DNA of 64,000 nt from Granulicatella seriolae (GTDB lineage Bacteria > Bacillota > Bacilli > Lactobacillales > Aerococcaceae). The notes under the pieces are model-generated. The model saw nothing but the letters and a program-made list of their open reading frames with translations, had not been told where the DNA came from and did no database searches. Below are positions 20,053-29,396 of the stretch, in pieces (position 1 is the first letter of the stretch; the number at the start of each line of letters is the position of its first letter). Made by a program: the position numbers and the translations under genes. The stretch spans positions 248,001 to 312,000 of the forward strand of contig NZ_JANHNZ010000002.1 of assembly GCF_024543085.1 (NCBI RefSeq). The letters run 5' to 3'.

Positions 20053-20864
20053 GAGCCACTTCCCTCCTCTCTTTTCCGTTCTCTAGTGACTAGCATCAGA
20101 GTGATCATGGCAACAATTAAGACGACGCCAATGGTTGAACCCATGCCCCAGTTTTGGGTCACTAAGAAATGTTCCTCAACTGCGGTTCCCAGTGTAATAA
20201 CCCGGTTCCCTCCGATTAAACGCGTTAGCATGAAGAGGGATAAGGATGGAATAAAGACTGCTTGAACACCAGAACGAACGCCACTCAAGGTTAGAGGAAA
20301 GATAACCCGTCTCAAGGTATCCCATTTGGTGGCACCCAAATCTCGGCTAGCCGCAATCAGAGAATTAGGCAACTCTTCAACCGAATTAAAGATTGGCAAA
20401 ATCATAAATGGCAATTCGATGTAAGCCGCTACCGTTAAAAAGCTAAAATCCGTAAACAAGAACTGTTGCGGTGCCACTCCGAATAGACTTAAAAACGAAT
20501 TAACTGAACCGCTCTGACTAAAGATCCCAATAAACGCATAAGCTTTCAGCAAAAGGTTTACCCATGTTGGCAAAATAATTAAGAGCAACCAGAGACGTTT
20601 GTGCTTGGTTTTACTCAGTAAGTAGGCCGTTGGGTAAGACACAAAAATAGTAATCACCGTTATCAAAAAGGCATACCAAACCGAGTTCAAGGTCATTTCA
20701 AGATAGTTGCTTGAGGTAAAATAAGTCCCATAGTTGGCCAGAGTAAAATTCCCATGAATATCAAAAAATGATTGATAAAGAATCAAGCCAAGTGGAGTAA
20801 TAACAAAGAGCATCAACCATAACAAATATGGAATAGAAAATAAGTTCCGACTAGATTTAGTCAT
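20049..20864 (-). CDS. potB: spermidine/putrescine ABC transporter permease
   Basis: The 271-residue permease has six membrane segments and an EAA loop ([21 protein letters not shown]). It pairs with PotC. The ATG at 20864 (MTKSSRNLF) is six bases after GGAGG, so I prefer it to an in-frame start five codons earlier. It overlaps the potA end by eight bases, as expected for tightly coupled subunits. Confidence 0.91.
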   Translation of the reverse strand: MTKSSRNLFSIPYLLWLMLFVITPLGLILYQSFFDIHGNFTLANYGTYFTSSNYLEMTLNSVWYAFLITVITIFVSYPTAYLLSKTKHKRLWLLLIILPTWVNLLLKAYAFIGIFSQSGSVNSFLSLFGVAPQQFLFTDFSFLTVAAYIELPFMILPIFNSVEELPNSLIAASRDLGATKWDTLRRVIFPLTLSGVRSGVQAVFIPSLSLFMLTRLIGGNRVITLGTAVEEHFLVTQNWGMGSTIGVVLIVAMITLMLVTRERKREEGSGS

Positions 20865-21960
20865 TGCTATCCTCCTCATCTTCGTAACTTTCTAGACGAG
20901 CATCAAAGTCTTCCTCGCTCTCGCCAAAACGCATAACGTGAATATCTTGCGGCTCAAAATACAAACCAACCTTAGTTCCCACTTCTGCTTTTTGTGTGGA
21001 GTGAATCATCCATTCATTGCCATTCTCATCATAGCAAATGATTTCATAATGCACGCCTCTAAATAATTGAGTGTCTACTTCAACAATTAATTTGCCTTTT
21101 TCGATAGAAGTTAAATGTAGGTCTTCTGGACGAATAACAATCTCTACCTTTTCATTTTTACGCATACCAGCATCGGCACATTCAAACCTTTTGCCCACGA
21201 ATTCAACAAGATAGTCTTCTCTCATAATACCATCAACTATATTGCTCTCACCGATAAAGTCAGCCACAAACCGGTTGATTGGCTCATCATAGATATCGAC
21301 AGGCGTTCCTGATTGAACGATTTCGCCCTTGTTCATAACAAAGATTTCATCACTCATGGCTAGGGCTTCCTCTTGGTCATGGGTTACGAAGATAAAGGTG
21401 ATGCCTAAGCGTTGTTGCAACTCACGCAATTCGTATTGCATATCTGTTCTAAGCTTCAAATCAAGAGCAGACAGTGGCTCATCAAGGAGGAGCACTTCTG
21501 GTTCGTTGACCAAGGCTCTAGCAATGGCAACACGTTGTTGCTGACCACCTGACATCTGAGCAATTTCTCTTTTTTCGTAGCCAGATAGCTGAACCATTTT
21601 TAGGGCTTCAGAAACTTTTTTCTGAATCTGGTCATTTGGTAGTTTTTTCAAGCGCAAACCGAAAGCAATGTTTTCAAACACATTCATGTGTGGGAACAAG
21701 GCATAGTCTTGGAAGACGGTATTGACCTTCCGTTTATTTGGTGGAACATTGTTCATCACTTGACCACTCAAAGTGACAGTTCCCTCACTTGGTTCGGTAA
21801 ATCCTGCAATAATCCGTAAAATGGTTGTTTTTCCGCAACCAGAAGGCCCTAATAGGGTATAAAACTTTCCTTTTTCAATTTCAAAATCGATATTTTTCAA
21901 TACAACCGTGTCTTCGTATTGTTTCTTAATGCCATCAAATGTAATAATTGGCTCTGCCAT
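20857..21960 (-). CDS. potA: spermidine/putrescine ABC transporter ATP-binding protein
   Basis: The 367-residue ATPase energises polyamine import. Walker A is GPSGCGKTT, the signature is [15 protein letters not shown], Walker B is LLLDEP with the D-loop SALD, and the switch His is in VTHDQEEA. The C-terminal third is a TOBE-like regulatory domain ([11 protein letters not shown]), followed by an acidic tail. It is the first transporter gene, 19 bases after the regulator gene. Confidence 0.95.
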   Translation of the reverse strand: MAEPIITFDGIKKQYEDTVVLKNIDFEIEKGKFYTLLGPSGCGKTTILRIIAGFTEPSEGTVTLSGQVMNNVPPNKRKVNTVFQDYALFPHMNVFENIAFGLRLKKLPNDQIQKKVSEALKMVQLSGYEKREIAQMSGGQQQRVAIARALVNEPEVLLLDEPLSALDLKLRTDMQYELRELQQRLGITFIFVTHDQEEALAMSDEIFVMNKGEIVQSGTPVDIYDEPINRFVADFIGESNIVDGIMREDYLVEFVGKRFECADAGMRKNEKVEIVIRPEDLHLTSIEKGKLIVEVDTQLFRGVHYEIICYDENGNEWMIHSTQKAEVGTKVGLYFEPQDIHVMRFGESEEDFDARLESYEDEEDSND

Positions 21961-21979
21961 TTTATGTCCACCCCGTTTC

Positions 21980-22522
21980 TTATAAGTAAGAGTCTGTTAC
22001 GACTAATAATAATTCTGAATTTGTTTTTGCTGCATTTTTAATCTGATGCTTGGCAGAGGCCACAAAATAAAAGGCATTTCCTGCTTCCACAATTGCTCTT
22101 TGTTTTCCTACTTTTACTTCTACTTTTCCAGTCAACACATAACCAAAACTTTCTGCTAATGAGGGTTGAAAGGTCTTGTATTCTCCTCCAGCTTCCAGTT
22201 GTAGGAGGATGGGTTCCATCTCGTGCTCATTAGAGTCTGGGTTCAACCATTTTACCGTGGTTTTGTTCTTATGGTCTTGTGTTATGGTCATATCTTCTGG
22301 TGTGTAAACTGATAGTGCCTGTGCGGGTTCATCATCAAAAAAATCTTTTGCAGGACAGCCCAACACTTCTAAAATATCAAAAAATGTTTCCATTGATGGC
22401 GAACTGAGGTTATTTTCTAGTTGCGATATATACCCCTTAGTCAAATCCGTTCGTTCACCTAGTTCTTCTTGTGTCAAGCCTTTTTGGATTCGTAAATCTT
22501 TCAATTGCTTGCCAATCTCCAT
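21980..22522 (-). CDS. XRE-family regulator with C-terminal cupin domain, likely pot operon regulator
   Basis: The 180-residue protein has an XRE helix-turn-helix at about 7-60 ([25 protein letters not shown]) and a cupin sensor at about 110-178 ([29 protein letters not shown]). Regulators of this PuuR-like form sit before potABCD in many streptococci and enterococci and are thought to sense polyamines. It heads the operon. Candidate operators lie inside and next to its own promoter, so autoregulation is likely. Confidence 0.85.
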   Translation of the reverse strand: MEIGKQLKDLRIQKGLTQEELGERTDLTKGYISQLENNLSSPSMETFFDILEVLGCPAKDFFDDEPAQALSVYTPEDMTITQDHKNKTTVKWLNPDSNEHEMEPILLQLEAGGEYKTFQPSLAESFGYVLTGKVEVKVGKQRAIVEAGNAFYFVASAKHQIKNAAKTNSELLLVVTDSYL

Positions 22523-22594
22523 AAGTCCCTCCTATAGTTTTCTATCAAGTTAGGTTTTAGTAAACTTTTTGTATACTAATAATAGCCCATTAAT

Positions 22595-22622
22595 ATTATA
22601 CTTGAAGTTTAGTATAAGTCAA
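22595..22622 (-). promoter_or_regulatory. promoter of the regulator-pot operon with embedded operator-like words
   Basis: TTGACT and TATAAT lie 16 bases apart on the minus strand. The spacer contains TATACTAAACT, whose complement AGTTTAGTATA recurs in variants nearby (TTTAGTAAAC near 22556, GTATACTAA near 22571, GTTTAGTGTAAG near 22655). These repeated words across the promoter are plausible binding sites for the XRE-cupin regulator. Confidence 0.6.
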
Positions 22623-22698
22623 CGTCAGAAGGTTATTTTGCTAATATTTTTTTGTTTAGTTTAGTGTAAGGCTAGGCAATAGGTCTGCAAAGAGTAGA

Positions 22699-22826
22699 AT
22701 GACTTTCTAAATCACAAAAAGAGTTTCCAAGCAATACATCAGGAATGTGAACGGTGGTACCGCCATTTCTAATAGTGCTTGGAAACTCTTTTGTTTTATT
22801 ATAATAGTTACTTTTTGCCCAGTCTT
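22699..22826 (-). repeat. structured palindromic repeat, copy B (internally deleted, reverse orientation)
   Basis: Read on the minus strand this begins GACTGGGCAAAAAGT and has arms containing GAGTTTCCAAGCA and its complement. Between them only the last part of the core survives: GGCGGTACCACCGTT next to ATTCCTGAT. Hairpins P2, P3 and P4 are gone. It ends two bases from the MATE gene stop and, with the promoter region, accounts for the 22523-22827 gap. Confidence 0.75.
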
Positions 22827-22827
22827 T

Positions 22828-24231
22828 CTAACTCTTGACAGCTTCAGTCGCCTTATCCAGACACGCTGAACCTTGTCTGGCAGGTATTTTATAGATTGCC
22901 TTTCGACTAAGATCCAACTTTAAGAGGATAAACGACATAGCCATGACAATCCCTTCTGTGGCAATAAAGGCCCACCAAAATCCATTGAGACCCTTAACTT
23001 GACCGAAGAGCATAGCCAAAGGAACTAAGATGAGCAACTGCCGCCCTAAAATAATGAAAACTGAAAATAAAGGACTTCTCGTCGCTTGGAAATAGGAAGT
23101 GAAGACATAACCAAAACCAGCAAAGAAGAAACTCAAACTAATGATTCTAAGTGCTGGGACTCCGACACTTAAAACTTCTGGACTACTATTAAAGAGCATT
23201 AAAAGAGTCCCAGGAAACATTTGAAAAATAACAGTTCCTAAAATACTGAAAAAACAAGTTAAGGCTAGAGAAATTTTTAAACAGTCCAGCAGACGTTCTT
23301 TCTGTTTTGCTCCATAACTAAAACTCATGATTGGCAAGGTACCTTGTACTAAGCCATTTATAGGCATAAAGACAAAAGTCTGCAAGCGGAAGTAGATTCC
23401 GAACGCTAACACTGCCACCTCGGAAAAAGCCTTTAAGAGATAATTCAAACAAGAAACCATGACAGAGCCGATGGACAATAGTAAGAACGATGGAATACTA
23501 GTTGTGTAAATTTCTTTTAGTATCTTACCATTCCATTGCAACTGTTTAAATTGGAATTGCACATCCAGTTTTTTTCTGCGATAAACGTAAATGGCAATCA
23601 TCATGGAAACGGCTTGACCAATCACCGTAGCAATAGCCGCACCACGGATACCCATTGCTGGGAAAATTCCCCAGCCAAAAATAAATATTGGGTCCAATAT
23701 AAGATTAACAATGGAGCCTAATAGTTGGAAAAGCATAGGCTCTACCATACTTCCACAGGCTTGGAAAACTTTTTCAATGGTAATATGAATAAAGACGCTG
23801 AAACTAAAGATGCAGATAATCATAATATATTGATACGCAAGGTCTATTGTAGTGGGATTATCACTAAAGAGACTTAAGAAAGGTTTTGCCAAGAACAAAC
23901 TCAATAAAAGCACAATAAGATAATGAACAATAGACATAAGCAAACCTAGACTTGCTGCTTGATTAGCCTGTTTATAATTTTTTCTACCAAGATTTCTGGC
24001 AAGAAAAGCATTCAAGCCCGTCCCAAAACCAACTGTAATTGCCAAAATTAAATTCTGAATCGGATATGCAATGGAGGTAGCTGTCAAAGCCTCCGTACTC
24101 AGCATAGCGACAAAAATAGAGTCGACAATATTATACATAGACTGAATAAACATCGAAAAGATAGACGGTACTGCCATCTGAATAATCAATAAAAATAACC
24201 GATTTGTTGCTAATTTGTTTGTGTTTTCCAT
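22828..24231 (-). CDS. MATE-family multidrug/toxin efflux transporter
   Basis: The 467-residue membrane protein has about twelve hydrophobic segments in two similar halves, with the family patterns AVPSIFSMFIQSMYNIVDS near the N-terminus and GTGLNAFLARNLGRKN after the second segment. MATE proteins export cationic drugs or metabolites with Na+ or H+ antiport. The ATG has GGAGG upstream, and directly before that lies a strong terminator hairpin, suggesting expression by attenuation. The substrate is not readable from the sequence. Confidence 0.88.
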   Translation of the reverse strand: MENTNKLATNRLFLLIIQMAVPSIFSMFIQSMYNIVDSIFVAMLSTEALTATSIAYPIQNLILAITVGFGTGLNAFLARNLGRKNYKQANQAASLGLLMSIVHYLIVLLLSLFLAKPFLSLFSDNPTTIDLAYQYIMIICIFSFSVFIHITIEKVFQACGSMVEPMLFQLLGSIVNLILDPIFIFGWGIFPAMGIRGAAIATVIGQAVSMMIAIYVYRRKKLDVQFQFKQLQWNGKILKEIYTTSIPSFLLLSIGSVMVSCLNYLLKAFSEVAVLAFGIYFRLQTFVFMPINGLVQGTLPIMSFSYGAKQKERLLDCLKISLALTCFFSILGTVIFQMFPGTLLMLFNSSPEVLSVGVPALRIISLSFFFAGFGYVFTSYFQATRSPLFSVFIILGRQLLILVPLAMLFGQVKGLNGFWWAFIATEGIVMAMSFILLKLDLSRKAIYKIPARQGSACLDKATEAVKS

Positions 24232-24249
24232 ATTTCCTCCAAAGAAAAA

Positions 24250-24294
24250 CCACGTCTCTATTGTTTAGGGTTCGGGAAACAATAAAAGACGTGG
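24250..24294 (-). terminator. terminator hairpin abutting the MATE gene ribosome-binding site (attenuator)
   Basis: On the minus strand a hairpin closed by CCACGTCT and AGACGTGG, with inner arms ATTGTTT and AAACAAT, is followed by TTTTTCTTT and then the GGAGG of the MATE gene. The terminator lies between this gene's own promoter (24412-24439) and its start, so it should stop most transcripts unless antiterminated. Confidence 0.75.
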
Positions 24295-24331
24295 TACATA
24301 TTAAATTTTTTTATAAAGTTTGATAAAACTG

Positions 24332-24397
24332 TCAAAATCGTCCTGCTTGGTTAGTTCTTTTACGATATGGCTGTCTGCTAGGACTTGGGCCAGTCAT
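24332..24397 (-). CDS. possible 21-residue leader peptide upstream of the MATE gene
   Basis: A short frame begins with ATG about ten bases after the predicted transcription start and encodes MTGPSPSRQPYRKRTNQAGRF. It ends about 38 bases before the attenuator hairpin. Basic and proline-rich leader peptides that stall ribosomes are known before antibiotic resistance and efflux genes. The ribosome-binding site here is weak, which lowers confidence. In another frame the same stretch reads QVLADSHIVKELTKQ and runs to a stop at about 24304, which may instead be a gene remnant. Confidence 0.3.
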   Translation of the reverse strand: MTGPSPSRQPYRKRTNQAGRF

Positions 24398-24411
24398 TGA
24401 CCAACCGTTTT

Positions 24412-24439
24412 ATTTTACCATAAAACTACAAACTTTCAA
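24412..24439 (-). promoter_or_regulatory. promoter of the MATE gene
   Basis: TTGAAA and TAAAAT lie 16 bases apart on the minus strand. The predicted leader is about 165 bases and contains the short frame and the attenuator hairpin. Confidence 0.6.
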
Positions 24440-24497
24440 TACTTTCTTTAGAAGAAGCTTACATTTCTACTAGCTTTGGAGTTCAGTAAACTACTCC

Positions 24498-25346
24498 CTA
24501 AAAATCCACCGTATCCGGATTGCTTTCCTTTGTCACGCCATCAATAGCCCGAATAGCTAAGGCATCCTGATACGTTAATTCAATATCACCGAAATCTAAG
24601 TTCTCCATAATTCTTGATGGTGTCACAGATTTTGGTAATGGTAAGAAGCCGTCGTACCAGCTCCAAGCTAAAGCAACTTGAGCTACTGTCTTACCATATT
24701 TTTCAGCTAGATTCATCATGGTTTCATTTTTAAAAATTTCACCTTGCCCCAAAGGACTCCATGCTTCCAAAATAATATTCTTGTCACGGCAGTAAAGAAC
24801 GACTTCTTCTTGGAACACACCAGGTGCCAAACGAATTTGATTAACAGCAGGGGTAATGACTGCAGTTTTAGCTAATTCTTCCAAATGTCTTACCATAAAG
24901 TTGCTGACACCGATAGAACGAACCAATCCTGCTTCAACAGCCTCTTCCATCGCTTTCCAAGTTTGGGCATTGGCTTCTTGCCAGCTATCACGATACTCCA
25001 ATGGATTTGGCCAGTGAATGAGGTAAAGGTCAAGATAATCCAAGCCTAATTTTTCAAGTGATGTCGCTAAGGCAACTTTTGCCTTGTCATATGAATGAGA
25101 GTCATTCCATAATTTTGTAGTGATAAATAATTCTTCACGAGGAATGCCGCTATCCTTAATAGCACGGCCAACACTTTCCTCATTGCCATAAATAGCAGCC
25201 GTATCAATATGACGATAACCAACTCTTAACGCTTCCAATACAGCTTGGTAAGCCTCATCCCCATTTTTGGAACGCCAAGTCCCAAAACCAACCTTAGGAA
25301 TCTCAAGACCATTATTCAACTCATAATGTTTGTTCGCTACATCCAT
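24498..25346 (-). CDS. aldo-keto reductase
   Basis: The 282-residue NADPH-dependent reductase resembles the diketogluconate reductase/YvgN group. The catalytic tetrad can be placed: Asp in HIDTAAIYG, Tyr in the same motif, Lys in FITTKLW and His in YLIHWPNP. The C-terminal cofactor loop LPKSVTPSRIMENL is present. It probably reduces small aldehydes such as methylglyoxal. That is family knowledge, and the physiological substrate is open. It has its own ribosome-binding site and does not overlap its neighbours. Confidence 0.9.
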   Translation of the reverse strand: MDVANKHYELNNGLEIPKVGFGTWRSKNGDEAYQAVLEALRVGYRHIDTAAIYGNEESVGRAIKDSGIPREELFITTKLWNDSHSYDKAKVALATSLEKLGLDYLDLYLIHWPNPLEYRDSWQEANAQTWKAMEEAVEAGLVRSIGVSNFMVRHLEELAKTAVITPAVNQIRLAPGVFQEEVVLYCRDKNIILEAWSPLGQGEIFKNETMMNLAEKYGKTVAQVALAWSWYDGFLPLPKSVTPSRIMENLDFGDIELTYQDALAIRAIDGVTKESNPDTVDF

Positions 25347-25422
25347 CTCTTCATCACCTTTTCTTATTTGATAGTTTTAGTATACCTGAATTTGTCCAAA
25401 AGGATTAATATTTTGATTGATC

Positions 25423-26439
25423 CTAAAAAGTGATACCTTCTTTTGAAAACAGTGTTTTAAAATAATCAAAGGTCTTTTCCTTATAGCTGTCTTGGCTCTC
25501 AGGATAGCCATACATCGATGCCGTAGACCCTTCAATTTCCTTCAATAAATAAATAGCAAAGCCAGATGCAAACGACTCAGAATCCGATGAAAAATGGTCT
25601 CCATCACCCCATTCTTCCTTAGCAATTGCTCGCCAATCTTCACCATCACTTAGTCGTTTAGTATCATAAATGGATTTGGTATCCTGATGAAATGCCGTAT
25701 CAATCACATGCCCCAATTCATGGTAGATAACATACTTGTTGTCTACATAACCCTGAGTAATAGCCATCATAGGGTTAACAGCCCTGCCCGCAACCTTAAA
25801 AGATATATCGTCCTTATCAGATCCGTCTAACATTAATGACTCTTCAACAACATCCACTCGAAGTAGAGGCTTTAGTAAGGCTTCTGGTAAAAGCTCCAAT
25901 ACAGAATATAACCGATATACTTCTTCATCAGAAACATATCTTGTCTTACGAAAGTCAATCCACGCCCCCTTTCCATCCTTAATCTGAGCCGACATATTAA
26001 CCACTCCAGAATGATAGTACACCCAATTTGAAAGGTCATATTCACTTGAAAGTATTTCATCATGCATCTCCAAAGTATTCATTTCAACTAAGTAGTCATT
26101 AATGGCAACTGTCAATGCCTCATTATCTTGATTCTCAAAAACGACCGCTTTCAAAAGTTGCTTTATGTTTTCTGTGTAAATAGATCTATTTTCAGAACTG
26201 GTGTTGGAAACCAAAATAATTCTGTCTAATATTAGCTCATAGGCTCGGTTCAATAGTTCCTGATTGCTATCTTGGTATCCAATACTAGCACTGACATCAT
26301 AAGAAACTTCTTCCTTAGTCGGTTGACCAACAAAGTAATTCACTAAAACAGCAATCCCCAAACCAATAGAAACAATCCAGACCAAGGCACTAAGTAGACT
26401 CTTCATCAGAGAACCCTTTTTCCACCCATTCTTTTGCAA
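25423..26439 (-). CDS. membrane-anchored zinc metalloprotease, lethal-factor-like (ATLF) fold suspected
   Basis: The 338-residue protein has one N-terminal membrane segment (about 13-36, LLSALVWIVSIGLGIAVLV), so the rest should face outward. HELGH at 240-244 is a zinc-binding HExxH motif, and ESFASGFAIYLL at 288-299 fits the downstream Glu ligand helix of gluzincins such as the anthrax lethal factor-like family, where HExxH is followed by an E-x-F-A-type helix. The start is a TTG with GAGGAGG seven bases upstream; an internal ATG at 26406 is the alternative. It stands alone between an aldo-keto reductase gene and a double repeat. The substrate is unknown. Confidence 0.6.
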   Translation of the reverse strand: MQKNGWKKGSLMKSLLSALVWIVSIGLGIAVLVNYFVGQPTKEEVSYDVSASIGYQDSNQELLNRAYELILDRIILVSNTSSENRSIYTENIKQLLKAVVFENQDNEALTVAINDYLVEMNTLEMHDEILSSEYDLSNWVYYHSGVVNMSAQIKDGKGAWIDFRKTRYVSDEEVYRLYSVLELLPEALLKPLLRVDVVEESLMLDGSDKDDISFKVAGRAVNPMMAITQGYVDNKYVIYHELGHVIDTAFHQDTKSIYDTKRLSDGEDWRAIAKEEWGDGDHFSSDSESFASGFAIYLLKEIEGSTASMYGYPESQDSYKEKTFDYFKTLFSKEGITF

Positions 26440-26560
26440 AACTATCCCTCCTCTCTATCACCTCTATTTTAGCCAAAATCCTAGAAAAAGTACAAAATAA
26501 TACCACTAGCAAGGACTGGTACAATTAAGTGAGAAAGCATCTAAAGCCTAGTACCAGTGT

Positions 26561-26653
26561 GGCTGAAAAAAATAATATCATTACAAAACAAAGAGTTCCC
26601 GAAAAATATATCCGAAATAGTGGTGCAAAGCATAACCGACGCACAGTGTTGAT
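26561..26653 (+). repeat. structured palindromic repeat, copy C1 (5' half only)
   Basis: The stretch contains ACAAAGAGTTCCC, then CCGAAATAGTGGTGCAAAGCATAACCGACGCACAGTG in pieces matching the 5' arm and first part of the core. It stops where hairpin P3 should begin and runs straight into a full copy. Part of the 26440-26910 gap; 26440-26560 holds only the protease leader and AT-rich sequence. Confidence 0.7.
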
Positions 26654-26902
26654 CCGGGGCAAAAAGTCCGTATTGTAACACAAAACAAAAGAGTTTCCTA
26701 AAACTGTAACAGAAATAACGGTGTATGAGCATAGCTGGCGCACAGTAGCTGTGTCGACTTTAGTCGATTACAGATACGTAGACAGCTAAGTCGTGAGACC
26801 AAGGCTCACGGCGGTGCCACCGTTTTGATTTCTGATACAGTTTTAGGGAACTCTTTTGTGATTTAGAAATAAATTTTATTGATAGAGATTTTTTGCCCAG
26901 CC
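26654..26902 (+). repeat. structured palindromic repeat, copy C2 (full)
   Basis: The outer GGGGCAAAAAGTC pairs with GATTTTTTGCCC. Inner 32-base arms around 26684-26716 and 26828-26859 pair with two mismatches. In hairpin P3 the stem is TCGAC/GTCGA where copies A, D and E have TCGGC/GCCGA, a compensatory change. P4 is CGTGAG/CTCACG. It ends nine bases before the truA stop. Confidence 0.9.
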
Positions 26903-26910
26903 GTAGTTTA

Positions 26911-27654
26911 TTAATAAAAAACCTCTTCCATATACAAGCCATGTGGTGGCGCAGTTGGCCCCGCCTGATTACGGTTTCTCACCTCTAGCAAGCGCTGCAT
27001 CTCTCCCACAGGCTTAAGCCCATTTCCAATCTGCAAAGAAGTTCCTACTAGAATCCGTACCATATTATACAAGAAACCAGCCCCCTCAAAGACAAACTGA
27101 ACTTCATTAAGTGCAGTATCATAAAAAACCTCAGCCTTGGTCACCAACCGCACCTTATCCGTCTTGTCCGTTTTAGTAGAACAAAAACTAGTAAAATCAT
27201 GCAAGCCCACAATACCATCCAAGGCCGTTTGCATATCAGCAAGATTTAAGCGATAAGCATGGTGCAAACAATAAAGCCGCTTAAAGGGATCCGGAAAATC
27301 CGAAACATCTACTCGGTAACGATAACGTTTCCCCTTAGCAGAGTAGCGAGCATGAAAATCATCTCCCACAACCTTCACTTGCTTCACATAAATATCATCT
27401 GGCAAAAGGCTATTGAGCGCCTTCAATAGATTGTTAACTGGGATAGGTAGTGGATAATCAAAATGAATCACCTGTCCCAAGGCATGAACCCCGGAATCTG
27501 TCCTACCAGAAGCCGAAACAGCAATGTCTTGCCCCTTAGTCATACTCTTTAAAGCTTTATTCAATTCAGCTTGAATACTATTGCCATTATTTTGCACCTG
27601 AAAGCCTACATAATTGCTTCCATCATATTCTATAATTGCCATATATCGTTGCAC
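26911..27654 (-). CDS. truA: tRNA pseudouridine(38-40) synthase
   Basis: The 247-residue enzyme makes pseudouridine at positions 38-40 of the tRNA anticodon arm. The catalytic Asp is in SASGRTDSGVHALGQ, and the N-terminal YDGSNYVGFQVQ is typical. The start is a GTG (MQRYMAI) with AAGGAG about nine bases upstream. It follows ecfT at the end of the ribosomal block, an order common in Firmicutes. Confidence 0.94.
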   Translation of the reverse strand: MQRYMAIIEYDGSNYVGFQVQNNGNSIQAELNKALKSMTKGQDIAVSASGRTDSGVHALGQVIHFDYPLPIPVNNLLKALNSLLPDDIYVKQVKVVGDDFHARYSAKGKRYRYRVDVSDFPDPFKRLYCLHHAYRLNLADMQTALDGIVGLHDFTSFCSTKTDKTDKVRLVTKAEVFYDTALNEVQFVFEGAGFLYNMVRILVGTSLQIGNGLKPVGEMQRLLEVRNRNQAGPTAPPHGLYMEEVFY

Positions 27655-27718
27655 AGCTCTAGACTCCTTTACAAAAAAAGAATAAGACTAGCAAACAAGC
27701 TATCCTTATTCTCTCTCA

Positions 27719-28516
27719 TTATGATTTAGTAATAACCAACAAGACCGTCATCAGAGCAAAGACTGCAAATGCCAGTCCATCTCTTTTGTGCCAAGTTAGA
27801 ATGCGAAACTTAGTACGCCCCTCGCCACCTTGATAGCCTCTAGCCTCCATAGCAATAGCCAATTCCTCAGCACGATTGAAAGAAGAAACAAAAAGTGGCA
27901 CCAAAATCGGTATAATCGCTCGCATTTGTTGAAAGATATTTCCCTCACCAAAATCAACCCCACGAGAACGTTGTGCATTCATAATCTTTTGTGCCTCATC
28001 CATTAAAGTTGGCACAAACCGTAAGGCAATCGACAACATTAAGGCCAATTGGTGTACAGGAACATGAATTTTTTTCAAAGGGTTCAACAGTGCCTCAATG
28101 GCATCTGTTAAGGACAGAGGTGGGGTGGTCAAAGTTAGTAAGGTAGAAATGAAGATAATCAACATAAACCGTAAAAAAATAAAAATCCCATTAATAATCC
28201 CGAATTCCGTTACCGTAAAAATTCCCCATTGGAAGTAAACCGTTCCCCCAGTAGTAAAGAATATTTGTAGCAAAACAGTAAAAGAAATTACCCAAATTAA
28301 GGGTTTCATACTATTAATAAAAAACTTCATAGGAATTTTTGATAACAGCAAAACCGAAAAGGTAAATAATGTCAAAATCCCATAAGTAATCCAATTGTTG
28401 GCTAGAAAAATCACCAGAATAAATAAGAAAGTGATAGATAATTTTGTCCGAGGGTCCAATTTATGGATAAATGAGTCGCCTTGAAGATAGCGACCAAATA
28501 ATAATTTATCTAACAT
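27719..28516 (-). CDS. ecfT: ECF transporter transmembrane (T) component
   Basis: The 265-residue membrane protein links the ATPases to interchangeable vitamin-binding S components. It has several hydrophobic segments and the two A-R-G-type coupling motifs ([10 protein letters not shown] and [10 protein letters not shown]). The ATG at 28516 lies six bases after GGAGG and overlaps the ecfA2 end by 11 bases. No S component is in the window, as expected for the shared group II module. Confidence 0.93.
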   Translation of the reverse strand: MLDKLLFGRYLQGDSFIHKLDPRTKLSITFLFILVIFLANNWITYGILTLFTFSVLLLSKIPMKFFINSMKPLIWVISFTVLLQIFFTTGGTVYFQWGIFTVTEFGIINGIFIFLRFMLIIFISTLLTLTTPPLSLTDAIEALLNPLKKIHVPVHQLALMLSIALRFVPTLMDEAQKIMNAQRSRGVDFGEGNIFQQMRAIIPILVPLFVSSFNRAEELAIAMEARGYQGGEGRTKFRILTWHKRDGLAFAVFALMTVLLVITKS

Positions 28517-29396
28517 CGTCACCCTCCTCAAAGCTTGACTTATTCACATGAGCAGCAATCAAGTCAGCTAATTGATTGGTTGTTAATGGTTGTGCATCAA
28601 CGTTCCAACCCTTAGCTTGCAAACGATGAAAGAAATCTACCGCAGCCGGCTGCCCCAATTGTTTACTGCTTAACCAGTCCCTATCATCGAAAATTTCAGC
28701 AGGCGTTCCAGTTTTGATACCTGTCCCCTTTTCCATAACGACTACATGATTAGCGAAATCCGCTACGTCATTCATTTGATGCGTTACTAAGATAATGGTC
28801 AATCCTTGCTCTTTGTGCAAGCGATAAAACATGTCCATCATATCTTTTCTACCTTTAGGGTCCAAGCCAGCCGTTGGTTCATCCAAAACTAAGACTTCTG
28901 GTTTCATAGCCAAAACTCCAGCAATAGCAACCCGCCTCATCTGTCCTCCTGAAAGGTCAAATGGCGAACGCTCTAACAAAGATTGGTCCAAACCAACCAA
29001 GGTTAAAGTTTCCTTAGCCAGTTCCAAAGCATCCTCTTCGCTAACACCAAAATTTTTAGGTCCAAAAGCAATGTCCTTTGCAACCGTTTCTTCAAACAAT
29101 TGTGCCTCTGGAAATTGAAAGACAATCCCAACATTTTTTCTCAGAGGTTTTAAGTTTTTATTTGACGTTTGGCTGGTAATCACCCGGTCTCCAATAGTCA
29201 CCGTGCCCTCAGTAGGCTTTAGAAGCGCATTTAAATGCTGCAATACTGTTGATTTACCAGATCCAGTGTGACCAATGATAGCCGTATAGGAACCGGACGG
29301 AATAGCAAAATTAATATCAAATAAAGCACGAGTTTCAAAAGGGGTTCCTGCTTGATAAGCAAAATTTACTTGCTCAAAACGGATGTCCATAGCCAT
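28506..29396 (-). CDS. ecfA2: ECF transporter ATP-binding protein A2
   Basis: The 296-residue ATPase has Walker A (GHTGSGKST), signature [13 protein letters not shown], Walker [14 protein letters not shown] and switch His in VTHQMND. The GHTGSGKST form of the P-loop and the GGQMRR signature are typical of the A2 (CbiO2) partner. It overlaps ecfA1 by 31 bases and pairs with it as a heterodimer on EcfT. Confidence 0.94.
   Translation of the reverse strand: MAMDIRFEQVNFAYQAGTPFETRALFDINFAIPSGSYTAIIGHTGSGKSTVLQHLNALLKPTEGTVTIGDRVITSQTSNKNLKPLRKNVGIVFQFPEAQLFEETVAKDIAFGPKNFGVSEEDALELAKETLTLVGLDQSLLERSPFDLSGGQMRRVAIAGVLAMKPEVLVLDEPTAGLDPKGRKDMMDMFYRLHKEQGLTIILVTHQMNDVADFANHVVVMEKGTGIKTGTPAEIFDDRDWLSSKQLGQPAAVDFFHRLQAKGWNVDAQPLTTNQLADLIAAHVNKSSFEEGDDVR

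Noticed and set aside
26525-26743. Cysteine- and phenylalanine-rich short frames in the repeats
   Set aside because: They lie inside palindromic repeats C1/C2, have no ribosome-binding site, and change with each copy. They are by-products of the repeat sequence.
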